NCBI RefSeq assembly: GCF_005222785.1
Contig: NZ_STGH01000005.1
Location: 1 to 64,000 of the forward strand
Reading direction: 5' to 3'
DNA: 64,000 nt
Source: Rhodobacter sp. SY28-1
GTDB lineage: Bacteria; Pseudomonadota; Alphaproteobacteria; Rhodobacterales; Rhodobacteraceae
A program made the translations under genes and the position numbers. The notes under the pieces are model-generated. The model worked only from the letters and a program-made list of their open reading frames with translations. It was not told where the DNA came from and ran no database searches. Shown piece after piece: positions 45,477 to 54,203 of this stretch. Each line of letters begins with the position of its first letter. Positions within the stretch are counted from its first letter, which is position 1.

Positions 45477-46034
45477 ATGCGCCCGACCCCCGCCCTGCTG
45501 ACCAGCCTTGCGCTGGCCGCCTGTTCCGCCATAATGCCCTCGACAGCCGCGCGGCTGGCGACGCTTGACCCCCTGACGGCCGACCCTGCAGCGATCGAAC
45601 TGGTGGTGATATTGCCTCCCGGCCTTGCGATCAGCCCGGGGAAGGCGGAACTGAAGCTGGGGGCCAGCCGGGGCGCGGAGCAAATGGGCGAGACCTTCCG
45701 CCTTGAGGATCGTCCGGTGGCGAGCGGAATCGACCTGCCCAAAGACGCAACGGCGCGGCATTTTGCGCTTGGCGAGCCCGACGTTGCGCGGATGCGGGAG
45801 GTGCAGGCCGAGATTGCCGCCTGGAAGCAAGAGGGCAACGCCAGGGGGTCGTTGGGGCTTGGCATTGGCGGTTGTGCCATAGGCGCGGGTCCCGCACCGG
45901 ATGCGCGGGGGTCGGTGCTGATCCGCATGGCAAAGGATGCGCCCTTCCTGCCCTTGATCGCGGACGGCAGGCTGTCGGACCTGCTTGGCCCCGAGACCCT
46001 GGCCGCGATCAAGCCTTGCCAAGGCGCGGAATAA
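45477..46034 (+). CDS. Putative lipoprotein, 185 residues
   Basis: The lipobox LALAACS follows a short signal (MRPTPALLTS). The mature part is hydrophilic and rich in A, G and L, with no motif I can name. AAGGAG precedes the ATG. It diverges from the DUF2975/XRE pair and shares its promoter region, so it may be under the same regulator. Confidence 0.8.
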   Translation: MRPTPALLTSLALAACSAIMPSTAARLATLDPLTADPAAIELVVILPPGLAISPGKAELKLGASRGAEQMGETFRLEDRPVASGIDLPKDATARHFALGEPDVARMREVQAEIAAWKQEGNARGSLGLGIGGCAIGAGPAPDARGSVLIRMAKDAPFLPLIADGRLSDLLGPETLAAIKPCQGAE

Positions 46035-46154
46035 GGCGTACCCGCCCGCCTTCGGTTGAGATTGCCCCGCCCGGGTGCTAGTCTGGGACCATGGCCCGGC
46101 GCGGGGGCCTGTCGTCTGCCTTCCTGCCCGCGCTTGTCTCTGGAGGACCCGGTC

Positions 46155-46595
46155 CTGTCGCATTCTGATCCCGCCACCGGTCTGCCGACCGGTCCGCGCC
46201 CGACGCCCGCCGAGGGCGCTGCCAGTCCCGAAGCGCACAGTTCGCAAGCCGTTCTGGACCTTGTCCTGAAATCGGTCGACGACGACAAGGCCGAGGACAT
46301 CGTCGAGATCGACCTGCGCGGTCGGTCGGACGTGGCCGATTACATGGTCATCTGCTCGGGCAGGTCATCGCGTCAGGTGGCGGCCATCTCGGAAAAGCTC
46401 GCTGACCGGCTGAAGCAGGAGATGCGGATTTCCGTCCGCATGGAAGGCAAGGAGACCGGCGACTGGGTGCTGATCGACGCGGGCGACGTGATCGTCCATG
46501 TCTTCCGCCCCGAAGTGCGCGACTTCTACCAGCTGGAAAAGATGTGGCTGCCGATGGGCGCTGCGGCGGGCGCGGCCCGCACTGCCAAGGCCTGA
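46155..46595 (+). CDS. rsfS: Ribosome silencing factor RsfS
   Basis: RsfS binds uL14 and keeps ribosomal subunits apart in slow growth. The conserved domain is clear: VLDLVLKSVDDDKAEDIVEI, LRGRSDVADYMVICSGRSSRQVAAI, VLIDAGDVIVHVF and FYQLEKMW. No in-frame ATG or GTG is available before the domain. I placed the start at CTG 46155, seven bases after a strong GGAGGA (46142-46147). A TTG at 46134 has no such site. The stop overlaps rlmH. Confidence 0.9.
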   Translation: MSHSDPATGLPTGPRPTPAEGAASPEAHSSQAVLDLVLKSVDDDKAEDIVEIDLRGRSDVADYMVICSGRSSRQVAAISEKLADRLKQEMRISVRMEGKETGDWVLIDAGDVIVHVFRPEVRDFYQLEKMWLPMGAAAGAARTAKA

Positions 46596-47065
46596 TGCGA
46601 CTGCACCTCTGCGCCGTGGGCCGCCTGCGGGCGGGACCCGAGCGCGACCTGGTCGACGATTATCTGCAACGGCTTGACCGCACCGGGCGACCCTTGGGCC
46701 TTGGCCCGGTGACCGAACATGAGGTCGAGGACAAGAAGGGTGGCGGGATGGTGGCGGAAGCGGTGCTTCTGTCCCGCGCGATTCCCGAAGGCGCCGCGCT
46801 GTGCGTGCTGGATGAACGGGGCAAGACACTCTCCAGCCCCGAGTTCGCTCAGACCCTGGCGCAGTGGCGCGATGGCGGGCGGCAGGACGCGGCCTTTGTC
46901 ATCGGCGGGGCCGACGGAATCGACCCCAGCTTGCGCGCGCGGGCCGATCTGGCGATCAGCTTTGGCCGCATGGTCTGGCCGCACATGCTGGTGCGAGTGA
47001 TGCTTGCCGAACAGCTTTACCGGGCCGCGACGATCCTTGCAGGATTGCCCTACCACCGGGTCTAG
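46595..47065 (+). CDS. rlmH: RlmH 23S rRNA pseudouridine-1915 N3-methyltransferase
   Basis: The 156-residue SPOUT methyltransferase has the glycine-rich knot loop FVIGGADGIDPSLRARADLAISFGRMVWPHMLVRVMLAEQLYRA, which is the family hallmark. Its start overlaps the rsfS stop by one base, the usual pairing of these ribosome genes. Its end overlaps the convergent amidase gene by four bases. Confidence 0.97.
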   Translation: MRLHLCAVGRLRAGPERDLVDDYLQRLDRTGRPLGLGPVTEHEVEDKKGGGMVAEAVLLSRAIPEGAALCVLDERGKTLSSPEFAQTLAQWRDGGRQDAAFVIGGADGIDPSLRARADLAISFGRMVWPHMLVRVMLAEQLYRAATILAGLPYHRV

Positions 47066-48393
47066 AGCAGCGCGCGTTCCGCCGCCGCACCCAGCCGCAG
47101 AAGCCGCGCTTCCTCGCCCGGCCGGGCCATCAGCGTGATGCCGCAGGACGGCTGCGATGTCGGCAGGGTCAGGGCACACAGCCCCAGCATGTTGCCGATC
47201 CGGGTATTGCGCAACGCCAGCAGGTTTTCCGAAACGTAATAGGCGTCATCGGTCATCAGTCGGTTCGCATCCGGCGGCAGAATGGGTGACGTCGGCAGCA
47301 ACACAGCATCGTAGCCCGCGACCCGATCAGCCCAGTTAGCTCGAATCTCATGCAGCCGCCGCCAGCCCGCGACATAGTCCACCGCGCTGATCTGCGCGCC
47401 TGACCGGAAACGCTCCAGAATACGCGGGAACATCTTTTCTGGCGCACGTTCAATGGTTTCTCGCCAGGTTCCGTAGGCCTCCGCGGTGCATAGGATCCCG
47501 GCAAGCGCCACTGCCTCGGCCGTTTCAGGGACCGAAACGCGTTCAATCCGCGCCCCCGCACGTGCCAACCGCTGGGTGGAATCGTCGAAGCCTTGACCTG
47601 GCCGATCCCGAACGTCTTCCAGTGCGACCGTCTCAAGTATCGCTAGCCGCATACCCGACAGGCTGGCCCCGGCAAGGTCGGCGGCCTGATGCCCGCCAAG
47701 CGCGGCAAACAGGAGATTGCAGTCCTCAACCGAGTGGGCCAGCGGCCCGATGGTGTCAAACGCCTCGAACAGTGGGACCACGCCGGTCAAAGGCAGGCTG
47801 CCCGCTGTGGTCTTGAGACCGACCAAGTCGTTCCATGCCGCCGGGATGCGAACTGATCCCCCAGAATCCGACCCGATGGCCGCAGGGGCGAGGCCGAAGG
47901 CAACCGAGGCCGCAGCGCCTGAGGACGAGCCGCCCGGCACTGCCTTGTCGTCGTTCAGGTTCGGCGGGGTGGCTGTCACCGGGTTCAGACCCAGGCCCGA
48001 GAAGGCCAGCTCTGACATATGCGTCTTGCCGAGGCACACGAGGCCCTGCAGCGTCGCGGTTTCCAGCACCGTCGCATCCCGGTCGGGCGTGCGACCCTTC
48101 AGCAGGGCCGATCCCGCCTCGGTTGCCACGCCTGCCGTGTCGAACAGGTCCTTCCAGCTGAGCGGCACCCCGTCCAGCAACCCCTTGCGCAGGCCCGCCT
48201 TGGCGCGGGCGGCGGCGGCCATCGCCTCGCCTCGCGCCCGGGCGGCGGTGGCGCGCGCGTAGATGCGGGGGGAGAGGGGATGCGTCTCGATCCGGTCCAG
48301 GAAGAACTCGGTCAGTTCGACGGGGTGGATGCGGCCCTTGCCGATCTCGCGCCCAAGGTCGGCGGCCGTCATATGCGCCCAGGTTCCGGTCAT
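47062..48393 (-). CDS. Amidase signature family protein
   Basis: The 443-residue product has the Ser-cisSer-Lys catalytic layout: Lys in VPLSWKDLFDTAG, PGGSSSGAAASVAFGLAPAAIGSDSGGSVRIPAAWN with both serines and the glycine-rich nucleophile loop. The family hydrolyses amides, and GatA is a member. A GatB/GatC pair is absent here, so this is probably a free amidase. The start at 48393 was preferred because GGGGGA lies just upstream. Another in-frame ATG is at 48405. Confidence 0.9.
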   Translation of the reverse strand: MTGTWAHMTAADLGREIGKGRIHPVELTEFFLDRIETHPLSPRIYARATAARARGEAMAAAARAKAGLRKGLLDGVPLSWKDLFDTAGVATEAGSALLKGRTPDRDATVLETATLQGLVCLGKTHMSELAFSGLGLNPVTATPPNLNDDKAVPGGSSSGAAASVAFGLAPAAIGSDSGGSVRIPAAWNDLVGLKTTAGSLPLTGVVPLFEAFDTIGPLAHSVEDCNLLFAALGGHQAADLAGASLSGMRLAILETVALEDVRDRPGQGFDDSTQRLARAGARIERVSVPETAEAVALAGILCTAEAYGTWRETIERAPEKMFPRILERFRSGAQISAVDYVAGWRRLHEIRANWADRVAGYDAVLLPTSPILPPDANRLMTDDAYYVSENLLALRNTRIGNMLGLCALTLPTSQPSCGITLMARPGEEARLLRLGAAAERALL

Positions 48394-48470
48394 CTGATCC
48401 CCCATGTTGCAGGGAAGGTAGCGGCTTGGCGACGCATGGACAATCCGCCCGCGCGGGGTATGTAAGGCGC

Positions 48471-49700
48471 ATGACACGCGATGCGGATATTCTGATCGTG
48501 GGCGGCGGGCTGAACGGCCCCGCGCTGGCCCTGGCCCTGGCGCAGGGCGGATTCCGGGTGACGGTGGTGGATGCGCGACCGGCGCCCGCGCGTGCGGAGG
48601 CCGGGTTCGACGGGCGGGCCTATGCGCTGGCCATCGCCTCGGTCCGTCTGCTGACCGCAATCGGGGTCTGGGGCGGGCTGGCCGACAAGGCGCAGCCGAT
48701 GCTGGAGATCAAGGCCAGCGACGGGCGGGCGGGCGAAGGGGCCGCGCCCTTCTTCCTGCATTTCGACCATGCCGAGATCGAGGAAGGCCCGATGGGCTTC
48801 ATGCTGGAGGACCGTCACCTGTATGCGGCCTTCCTGCAGGCGATGGCGGCCACGCCGGGGGTGACGCTTCTGTCCGGCGAGACCGTGGTGGCGCAAGAGG
48901 TCGGGCCGTCGGACGTGACGGTCACGCTGGCGTCTGGCAAGACCCTGACGGCGGGGCTTCTTGTCGGCTGCGACGGGCGCGGGTCTGCGACGGCGGCGCG
49001 GGCCGGAATCCGGCGGGTGGGTTGGGGTTATGGCCAGACCGCGCTGGTCACGGCGATCCGGCATGAGAAGGACCACCAAGGTGTGGCGCAGCAGTTCTTC
49101 ATGCCTGCGGGGCCGCTCGCGATCCTGCCGCTGAAGGGCGGCCACCATTCCAGCATCGTCTGGAGCGAGACGGATGAGACCGCCGCGGCGATCCAGGCCC
49201 TGCCGGATGCCGAGTATCTGGAGGCCCTGCGGCCCCGGTTCGGCGATTTCCTGGGCGAGATTGCCCTGGCCGGGGACCGGTTCACCTATCCCTTGTCACT
49301 GTCGCTGGCGGAACGGTTCATCGCGCCGCGCGTCGCGCTGGTGGGGGATGCGGCGCATGGGGTGCACCCGATTGCCGGGCAAGGGCTGAACCTTGGTCTG
49401 CGCGACGTGGCGGCACTTGCCGAGGTGCTGATCCTGGCCCGCCGCCGTGGCGAAGATCCTGGCAGCCCCACAGCACTTGAGGAGTATCAGCGCTGGCGGC
49501 GCTTCGATGCCACAGCGCTGGCTCTGGGGATGGACACGGTCAACCGGGTGTTTTCCAGCGACAACCCGATTCTCCGGCTGGGCCGCGACCTTGGGATGGG
49601 CGTGGTCAACGCCCTTCCTGGCCTGCGCCGTGGTTTCATCCGGCAGGCGGCGGGCTTGACGGGAGAGCTGCCGAAACTGCTGCAGGGTCGGGCGATCTGA
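48471..49700 (+). CDS. FAD-dependent ubiquinone-pathway hydroxylase (UbiH/UbiF/Coq6 family)
   Basis: A 409-residue flavoprotein monooxygenase with the dinucleotide motif ILIVGGGLNGPALALALA, the DG motif VGCDGRGS and the second FAD motif VALVGDAAHGVHPIAGQGLNLGLRD that is specific for the ubiquinone-hydroxylase group. The exact ring position it hydroxylates cannot be told. Its last 65 bases overlap the convergent antiporter gene. Confidence 0.93.
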   Translation: MTRDADILIVGGGLNGPALALALAQGGFRVTVVDARPAPARAEAGFDGRAYALAIASVRLLTAIGVWGGLADKAQPMLEIKASDGRAGEGAAPFFLHFDHAEIEEGPMGFMLEDRHLYAAFLQAMAATPGVTLLSGETVVAQEVGPSDVTVTLASGKTLTAGLLVGCDGRGSATAARAGIRRVGWGYGQTALVTAIRHEKDHQGVAQQFFMPAGPLAILPLKGGHHSSIVWSETDETAAAIQALPDAEYLEALRPRFGDFLGEIALAGDRFTYPLSLSLAERFIAPRVALVGDAAHGVHPIAGQGLNLGLRDVAALAEVLILARRRGEDPGSPTALEEYQRWRRFDATALALGMDTVNRVFSSDNPILRLGRDLGMGVVNALPGLRRGFIRQAAGLTGELPKLLQGRAI

Positions 49701-51000
49701 CCGACGGCTCGCCTGTGCTGGCGTCGCTCGACGGACCTGCCTCGCTGGCGGGTGCCACCGGAGCGGCGGCCTTGCGCGCATCGCGCCGGTCGAGAAGGTG
49801 GAACAACAGCGGGTTGGCGAGGATCGAGATCATCGCGCCTGCCACCACCAGATCGCGCGCCTCGGTCGGGACGATGTCGAGCGTGACGCCCATACTGATC
49901 AGGATGAACGAGAATTCCCCGATCTGCGCAAGGCTGGCCGCGATGGTCAGGGCCTTGTCGTGGCCGTGCCCGAACCCGCGCACGATGTAATAGGCGGCCA
50001 CCGATTTGACGATGACGATGATGACGACGGTTCCGATCAGGGCCAACGGCGAGGCCAGGATGACACCCGGGTTGAACAGCATGCCGACCGACACGAAGAA
50101 CAGCACGGCAAAGGCGTCGCGCAGGGGCAGTGTCTCGCGCATGGCCTGCTGCGAAAGCGTCGAGGACGACATCACCATTCCGGCGAAAAACGCGCCCAGC
50201 GCGAAGGAGACGCCGAAGAAATAGGTCGCCCCGTAGGCGACGCCCAGCGCGATGGCGAGCACAGACAACCGGAACAGTTCGCGCGATTTCGTCTGCGCCA
50301 CGAAGTGCAGGATCCAGGGCACCACCCTTTGTCCGACGACCAGCATCAGCGCCACGAAGGCGGCAGCTTTTGCCAGCGTTATCAGCACGGTGGCCGCAAT
50401 CGGACCGATGCCGATGTTGCGGGTCACTTCGGCAACCGCCTCGGCCTCTTCGGCCACCGGCATTGCTGTGCCACCAAGCAGGCCAGCGAGCGGCGGTATC
50501 AGAACCAGCGAGATGACCATCACCAGGTCCTCGACAATCAGCCAGCCGACGGCAACCTTGCCCTTGTCGGTGGTGACAAGATCGCGGTCCTGCAGCGCGC
50601 GCAGCAGCACGACGGTGGAGGCGACCGACAGCGCCAGACCGAAGATCAAGGAGGCACCGAGGCCCCAGCTCATGGCCCAGCCCATCGCCGTCCCGAAAAG
50701 GGTCGCAACCGCTATCTGGCCAATCGCCCCGGGCACCGCGATCGCCTTGACGGCCATCAGATCGCGCGGCGAGAAATGCAGCCCGACGCCGAACATCAGG
50801 AGGATCACGCCGAGTTCGGCCAGTTCGGTGGCCAGCCCCATGTCCGCGACATAGCCCGGGGTGAACGGACCGATCACCACACCGGCAAGTAGGTAACCGG
50901 CAATCAGCGGCAGCTTCAGGCGCTGCGCCAGAAGTCCGAAGACGAAGGCAAGCCCGAAGCCGGTTACCAGCGTGGTGATCAGGGGCGTGTCGTGAACCAA
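49636..51000 (-). CDS. CPA2 monovalent cation:proton antiporter (KefB/YbaL-like)
   Basis: The 454-residue protein has about 12 hydrophobic segments. Motifs include LIAGYLLAGVVIGPF, LLMFGVGLHFSP and GALFAGMVMSSS-like LGAFFAGMVMSSSTLSQ, the KefB/YbaL core. It lacks the C-terminal TrkA-N nucleotide-binding domain of those proteins and instead ends with about 45 S/P/A-rich residues. It overlaps the 3' end of the ubiquinone hydroxylase gene by 65 bases on the opposite strand. Start ATG 51000 by family length. Confidence 0.9.
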   Translation of the reverse strand: MVHDTPLITTLVTGFGLAFVFGLLAQRLKLPLIAGYLLAGVVIGPFTPGYVADMGLATELAELGVILLMFGVGLHFSPRDLMAVKAIAVPGAIGQIAVATLFGTAMGWAMSWGLGASLIFGLALSVASTVVLLRALQDRDLVTTDKGKVAVGWLIVEDLVMVISLVLIPPLAGLLGGTAMPVAEEAEAVAEVTRNIGIGPIAATVLITLAKAAAFVALMLVVGQRVVPWILHFVAQTKSRELFRLSVLAIALGVAYGATYFFGVSFALGAFFAGMVMSSSTLSQQAMRETLPLRDAFAVLFFVSVGMLFNPGVILASPLALIGTVVIIVIVKSVAAYYIVRGFGHGHDKALTIAASLAQIGEFSFILISMGVTLDIVPTEARDLVVAGAMISILANPLLFHLLDRRDARKAAAPVAPASEAGPSSDASTGEPSVRSPDPAAVSAALPSSPPPAG

Positions 51001-51182
51001 TGCTCTACAGTCCTTTCCGGCACACGTCCGGAGGTCCGGGCGTCGCCAAGGTGTTTCGGTGTCATCTGTGAGGAGACTGAACGATAGTATTCACCGATTC
51101 GCCCGCTGCAATCGCCGCAGCGGCGTTCTGTGGTCACAAATCCTCCATTTGCCGAAATACTTTGCAATGTTAGGGGTTGGGG

Positions 51183-52385
51183 ATGCTTCCGCTGATCCCG
51201 AACCCCCGCGCCCGCCGCCTGTTTCTTGACCGCCACGCCCTTGCCGAAGCCCCGGTCGGCCCGGCCTCGGGGCAGGCCTTGCACGACCTGATCGAGCGGA
51301 TCGGCTTCGTGCAGGTGGACAGCATCAACACGGTCGCCCGGGCGCATGACATGATCCTGTGGTCGCGGCGGCAGTCCTATCGGCCCCCGGCGCTGAAGCG
51401 GCTTCTGGAGCGGGACCGGAGCCTTTGGGAGCATTGGACGCATGACGCCTCGATCCTGCCGACGCGGTTGCACGGGGTCTGGCAGCACCGGTTCCAGCGC
51501 GACGCGGTGCGGTTGGAGGCGAACTGGCGCAGCTGGTTCAGGGATGGGTATGTCGATCAATTCGACAGCATTCTCAACCGGATAGCCAAGGACGGCCCGG
51601 TGGGCACCGCAGATGTCGGCGAGGGCGAGGTGCGGGGCAAGGGGGGCTGGTGGGACTGGCATCCGTCGAAGACCGCGCTGGAATGGCTGTGGCGGACGGG
51701 CAAGCTGGCCATCACGCGGCGGGACGGGTTCGCCAAGATCTACGACTTGACAGAACGGGTGATCCCCGAGGTTCACCGGGCGCCCGTGCCGGAGGCTGAG
51801 GTCAGCGACTGGGCTTGCCGCACGGCCCTGCGGCATCTGGGTTTCGGAACCTCGGGCGAGATCGCAGCCTATTGGAAGGCGGTCGGGCCGGAAGCGGCGA
51901 AGGACTGGTGCCGGACGGCTTTGGCGCGGGGAGAGATTATCGAAGCCGAGGTCGAAGGCGTGCTGGGCCAGCGCCGCAAGGTCTTCATCTTCCCCGAAAT
52001 TCTGGAGGAGGAGCCGCCCGAGCCGACCCCCCGCCTGCGCATCCTGTCGCCCTTCGATCCTGCGCTGCGCGACCGGAACCGGGCGGAATTCCTGTTCGGC
52101 TTCTTCTACCGGATCGAGGTCTTCGTGCCTGAACCGAAACGGGTCTGGGGCTACTATGTCTTCCCGGTGATGGAGGGGGACCGGCTGGTGGGCCGCATTG
52201 ACGTGAAGGCCTTCCGCGATGTGGGTGCGCTTCGGGTCAAGGGGTTCTGGCCGGAGGTTGGGGTGAAACTGACCAAGGGCAGACGGGCAAAGCTGGAGGC
52301 GGAGTTGGGGCGTCTGGCGGTGTTTGCCGGGTGTGACAGGGTGGAGTTCCTGGACGGATGGGAGCGGGAGACCGCAAACCCCTGA
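51183..52385 (+). CDS. YcaQ-family (HTH_42) DNA glycosylase-like protein
   Basis: The 400-residue product has the family signature near the start, FVQVDSINTVARAHDMILWSR, and the winged-helix arrangement (IAKDGPVGTADVGEG then KGGWWDWHPSKTALEWLWRTG). YcaQ opens DNA interstrand crosslinks by base excision. The second key QxD or QxQ is present as QVDS. The start is an ATG after GGGGTTGGGG. The preceding 182-bp gap shows a possible decayed 70-bp element. Confidence 0.88.
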   Translation: MLPLIPNPRARRLFLDRHALAEAPVGPASGQALHDLIERIGFVQVDSINTVARAHDMILWSRRQSYRPPALKRLLERDRSLWEHWTHDASILPTRLHGVWQHRFQRDAVRLEANWRSWFRDGYVDQFDSILNRIAKDGPVGTADVGEGEVRGKGGWWDWHPSKTALEWLWRTGKLAITRRDGFAKIYDLTERVIPEVHRAPVPEAEVSDWACRTALRHLGFGTSGEIAAYWKAVGPEAAKDWCRTALARGEIIEAEVEGVLGQRRKVFIFPEILEEEPPEPTPRLRILSPFDPALRDRNRAEFLFGFFYRIEVFVPEPKRVWGYYVFPVMEGDRLVGRIDVKAFRDVGALRVKGFWPEVGVKLTKGRRAKLEAELGRLAVFAGCDRVEFLDGWERETANP

Positions 52386-52635
52386 GAACGCTGGGCTAAT
52401 TCAGGACATTTCGAACAGGTTAACGGTATGGCATCCGTCGGGCATGCGTCAGGTATCTGTCCCGACGTCGGGATGGCTCGGGTGGCGTTAACCAAAGGGT
52501 GCGAATCGGGGGCACGTGATGCGTGAGATCGCGCTGGTTTCGGCGGCGGAGGTGTTCGGCGGGGGGTGAGGCGATGTTTTCAACCCTTCGCAAATCGGCT
52601 TTGCCTTCGCGCAAAGTTTCGGGAAAACTGGCCGC

Positions 52636-53283
52636 ATGTTCGGTCTTCCGCTTTTGCAACAGTTCATTTCAGCACCGAAAGCCCCGGCGCAGGAGCTGAT
52701 GGTGGACTCCATGTCGATCGGCATCGTTGTAGCGCTGCTGGTGCTGGGCCTTCTGGTGCTTGGTGTCATAGTACTGAGGCAACCGCCCCGCACGCCCCCG
52801 CGCGGCAAGCGTGGCGGGAATCGACAGCGGCGGGCCTTGGCTGCGCCGCAGGCGGGTGACGACCGGCAGATCGTGTTGATCGACGGGTCGAACGTGATGC
52901 ACTGGATGGACAACACGCCGCAGTTGAACCCGCTGTTGCAGGTCGTGCATGACCTGTCGCGGCGCGGGATGAAGCCCGGCGTCGTCTTCGATGCCAATGT
53001 CGGCTACAAGCTTATGGGCAAGTTCATGGGCGAACGGGACCTGTCGCGGCTGTTGTCCCTGCCCCTGGATCAGATCCTGGTCGTGCCGACGGGCAAGCAA
53101 GCTGACCCTTTCCTGCTGGAGACCGCGCGCGATTTGAAGGCGCGCATCGTCACGAATGACCGCTTTCGTGACTGGACCGACCAGTTTCCCGACGTGGCAA
53201 CGCCTGACAAGCTGGTCACGGGCGAGATGCGGGACGGCAGGGTGTGGTTGAAGGGCATGACGGCGAAGGATGGTGCGCTGTAA
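52636..53283 (+). CDS. Membrane-anchored Regnase/Zc3h12a-like NYN nuclease
   Basis: The 215-residue product has a hydrophobic N-terminal segment (about 26-47), a basic R/K/P-rich linker (51-70) and a C-terminal PIN-like NYN domain. The metal-binding aspartates sit in VLIDGSNVMHW, GVVFDANVGYKLM and ADPFLLETARDLKARIVTNDRFRDW. This is the Zc3h12a/Regnase fold of endoribonucleases, here tethered to the inner membrane. The start at 52636 is the longest. Starts at 52699 or 52711 would still keep the anchor. Confidence 0.85.
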   Translation: MFGLPLLQQFISAPKAPAQELMVDSMSIGIVVALLVLGLLVLGVIVLRQPPRTPPRGKRGGNRQRRALAAPQAGDDRQIVLIDGSNVMHWMDNTPQLNPLLQVVHDLSRRGMKPGVVFDANVGYKLMGKFMGERDLSRLLSLPLDQILVVPTGKQADPFLLETARDLKARIVTNDRFRDWTDQFPDVATPDKLVTGEMRDGRVWLKGMTAKDGAL

Positions 53284-53300
53284 CACACCCTGCGCCAGCG

Positions 53301-54122
53301 TCAGGCGGGGACTGTCCAGCCGTCGATCACCGACACCGCCTCTTCCGCCGTTTCGACCATTGCGAACAGGGACAGGTCCTCGGGGCTGATGACCCCGGCC
53401 TCTGCCAGATGGTTCCAGTTCACCACCTTTTCCCACCAGTCCCGCCCGAAGAGGAGGAAGGGAATCTGCTTCATCCGGCCGGTCTGGATCAGGGTGAGCG
53501 ATTCAAACATCTCGTCCATCGTGCCGAAACCGCCGGGGAAGACGCAGACGGCCTTGGCGCGCATCAGGAAGTGCATTTTGCGGATCGCGAAGTAGTGGAA
53601 GTTGAACGACAGGTCCGGGGTGACATAGGCGTTCGGGGCCTGTTCATGCGGCAGGACGATGTTGAGACCGATGCTTTGTCCCCCGGCCTCGTCCGCGCCG
53701 CGGTTGCCGGCCTCCATCACGCCGGGGCCGCCGCCGGTGCAGATCACGTCCTCGCGCCCGTAGCTGGCCAGGGACCGTTCGGTCATCATCTTCGCAAAGC
53801 GCCGCGCCTCGTCATAGTAGTGCGACAGGTCGGCCAGCGTCTTGGTCCGGGCGGTGTCGCGGTGTTCGGGCGCGGGGATGCGGGCGCCGCCGAACATGAC
53901 GATGGTGGATTCGATGCCGCGTTCGTCCATGATGAGCTGGGGTTTCAGAAGTTCCAGCTGCAGGCGGACAGGGCGCAGTTCGTCCCGGGTCATGAAATCG
54001 CGGTCGGCGAAGGCAAGGCGATAGGCCGGCGCACGGGTCTGCGGCGTATCGGGGATGCGCTTGGCGGCGGCGATATCCTCGACTGAATCGCGGAAGGGAT
54101 GGCTGCGGGGTTCGTCTTTCAT
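53301..54122 (-). CDS. LOG-family (TIGR00730-type) nucleotide hydrolase
   Basis: The 273-residue product has the LOG signatures GGGPGVMEAGNRGADEAGG and PGGFGTMDEMFE, which mark phosphoribohydrolases that release adenine from AMP or cytokinin nucleotides. It has an N-terminal extension of about 75 residues, so it belongs to the longer LOG class. The start at 54122 sits 82 bases from dapD, which runs the other way. Confidence 0.93.
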   Translation of the reverse strand: MKDEPRSHPFRDSVEDIAAAKRIPDTPQTRAPAYRLAFADRDFMTRDELRPVRLQLELLKPQLIMDERGIESTIVMFGGARIPAPEHRDTARTKTLADLSHYYDEARRFAKMMTERSLASYGREDVICTGGGPGVMEAGNRGADEAGGQSIGLNIVLPHEQAPNAYVTPDLSFNFHYFAIRKMHFLMRAKAVCVFPGGFGTMDEMFESLTLIQTGRMKQIPFLLFGRDWWEKVVNWNHLAEAGVISPEDLSLFAMVETAEEAVSVIDGWTVPA

Positions 54123-54203
54123 CGGGGCACTCGGGAATTGCGTGGGTCTTGGGCAAGCCTTATAGGGTCGCCTGCCCCATGACCAACCGAAAAGGGAAAT
54201 CCC

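Noticed and set aside
51113-51182. Possible fourth copy of the 70-bp element before the YcaQ-like gene
   Set aside because: TGTTAGGGGT and a palindrome CGCCGCAGCGGCG fall at nearly the right spacing, but the palindrome sequence differs and the middle does not align. Kept only as a lead.
52418-52493. Inverted GGTTAAC and GTTAACC as a single operator
   Set aside because: The arms are 62 bases apart, too far for one dimer site. They may be separate sites of a GTTAAC-binding factor, but nothing else supports it.
52519-52569. Sixteen-codon frame MREIALVSAAEVFGGG before the NYN nuclease gene
   Set aside because: Has a modest binding site but no conserved feature. A leader peptide role is unsupported.
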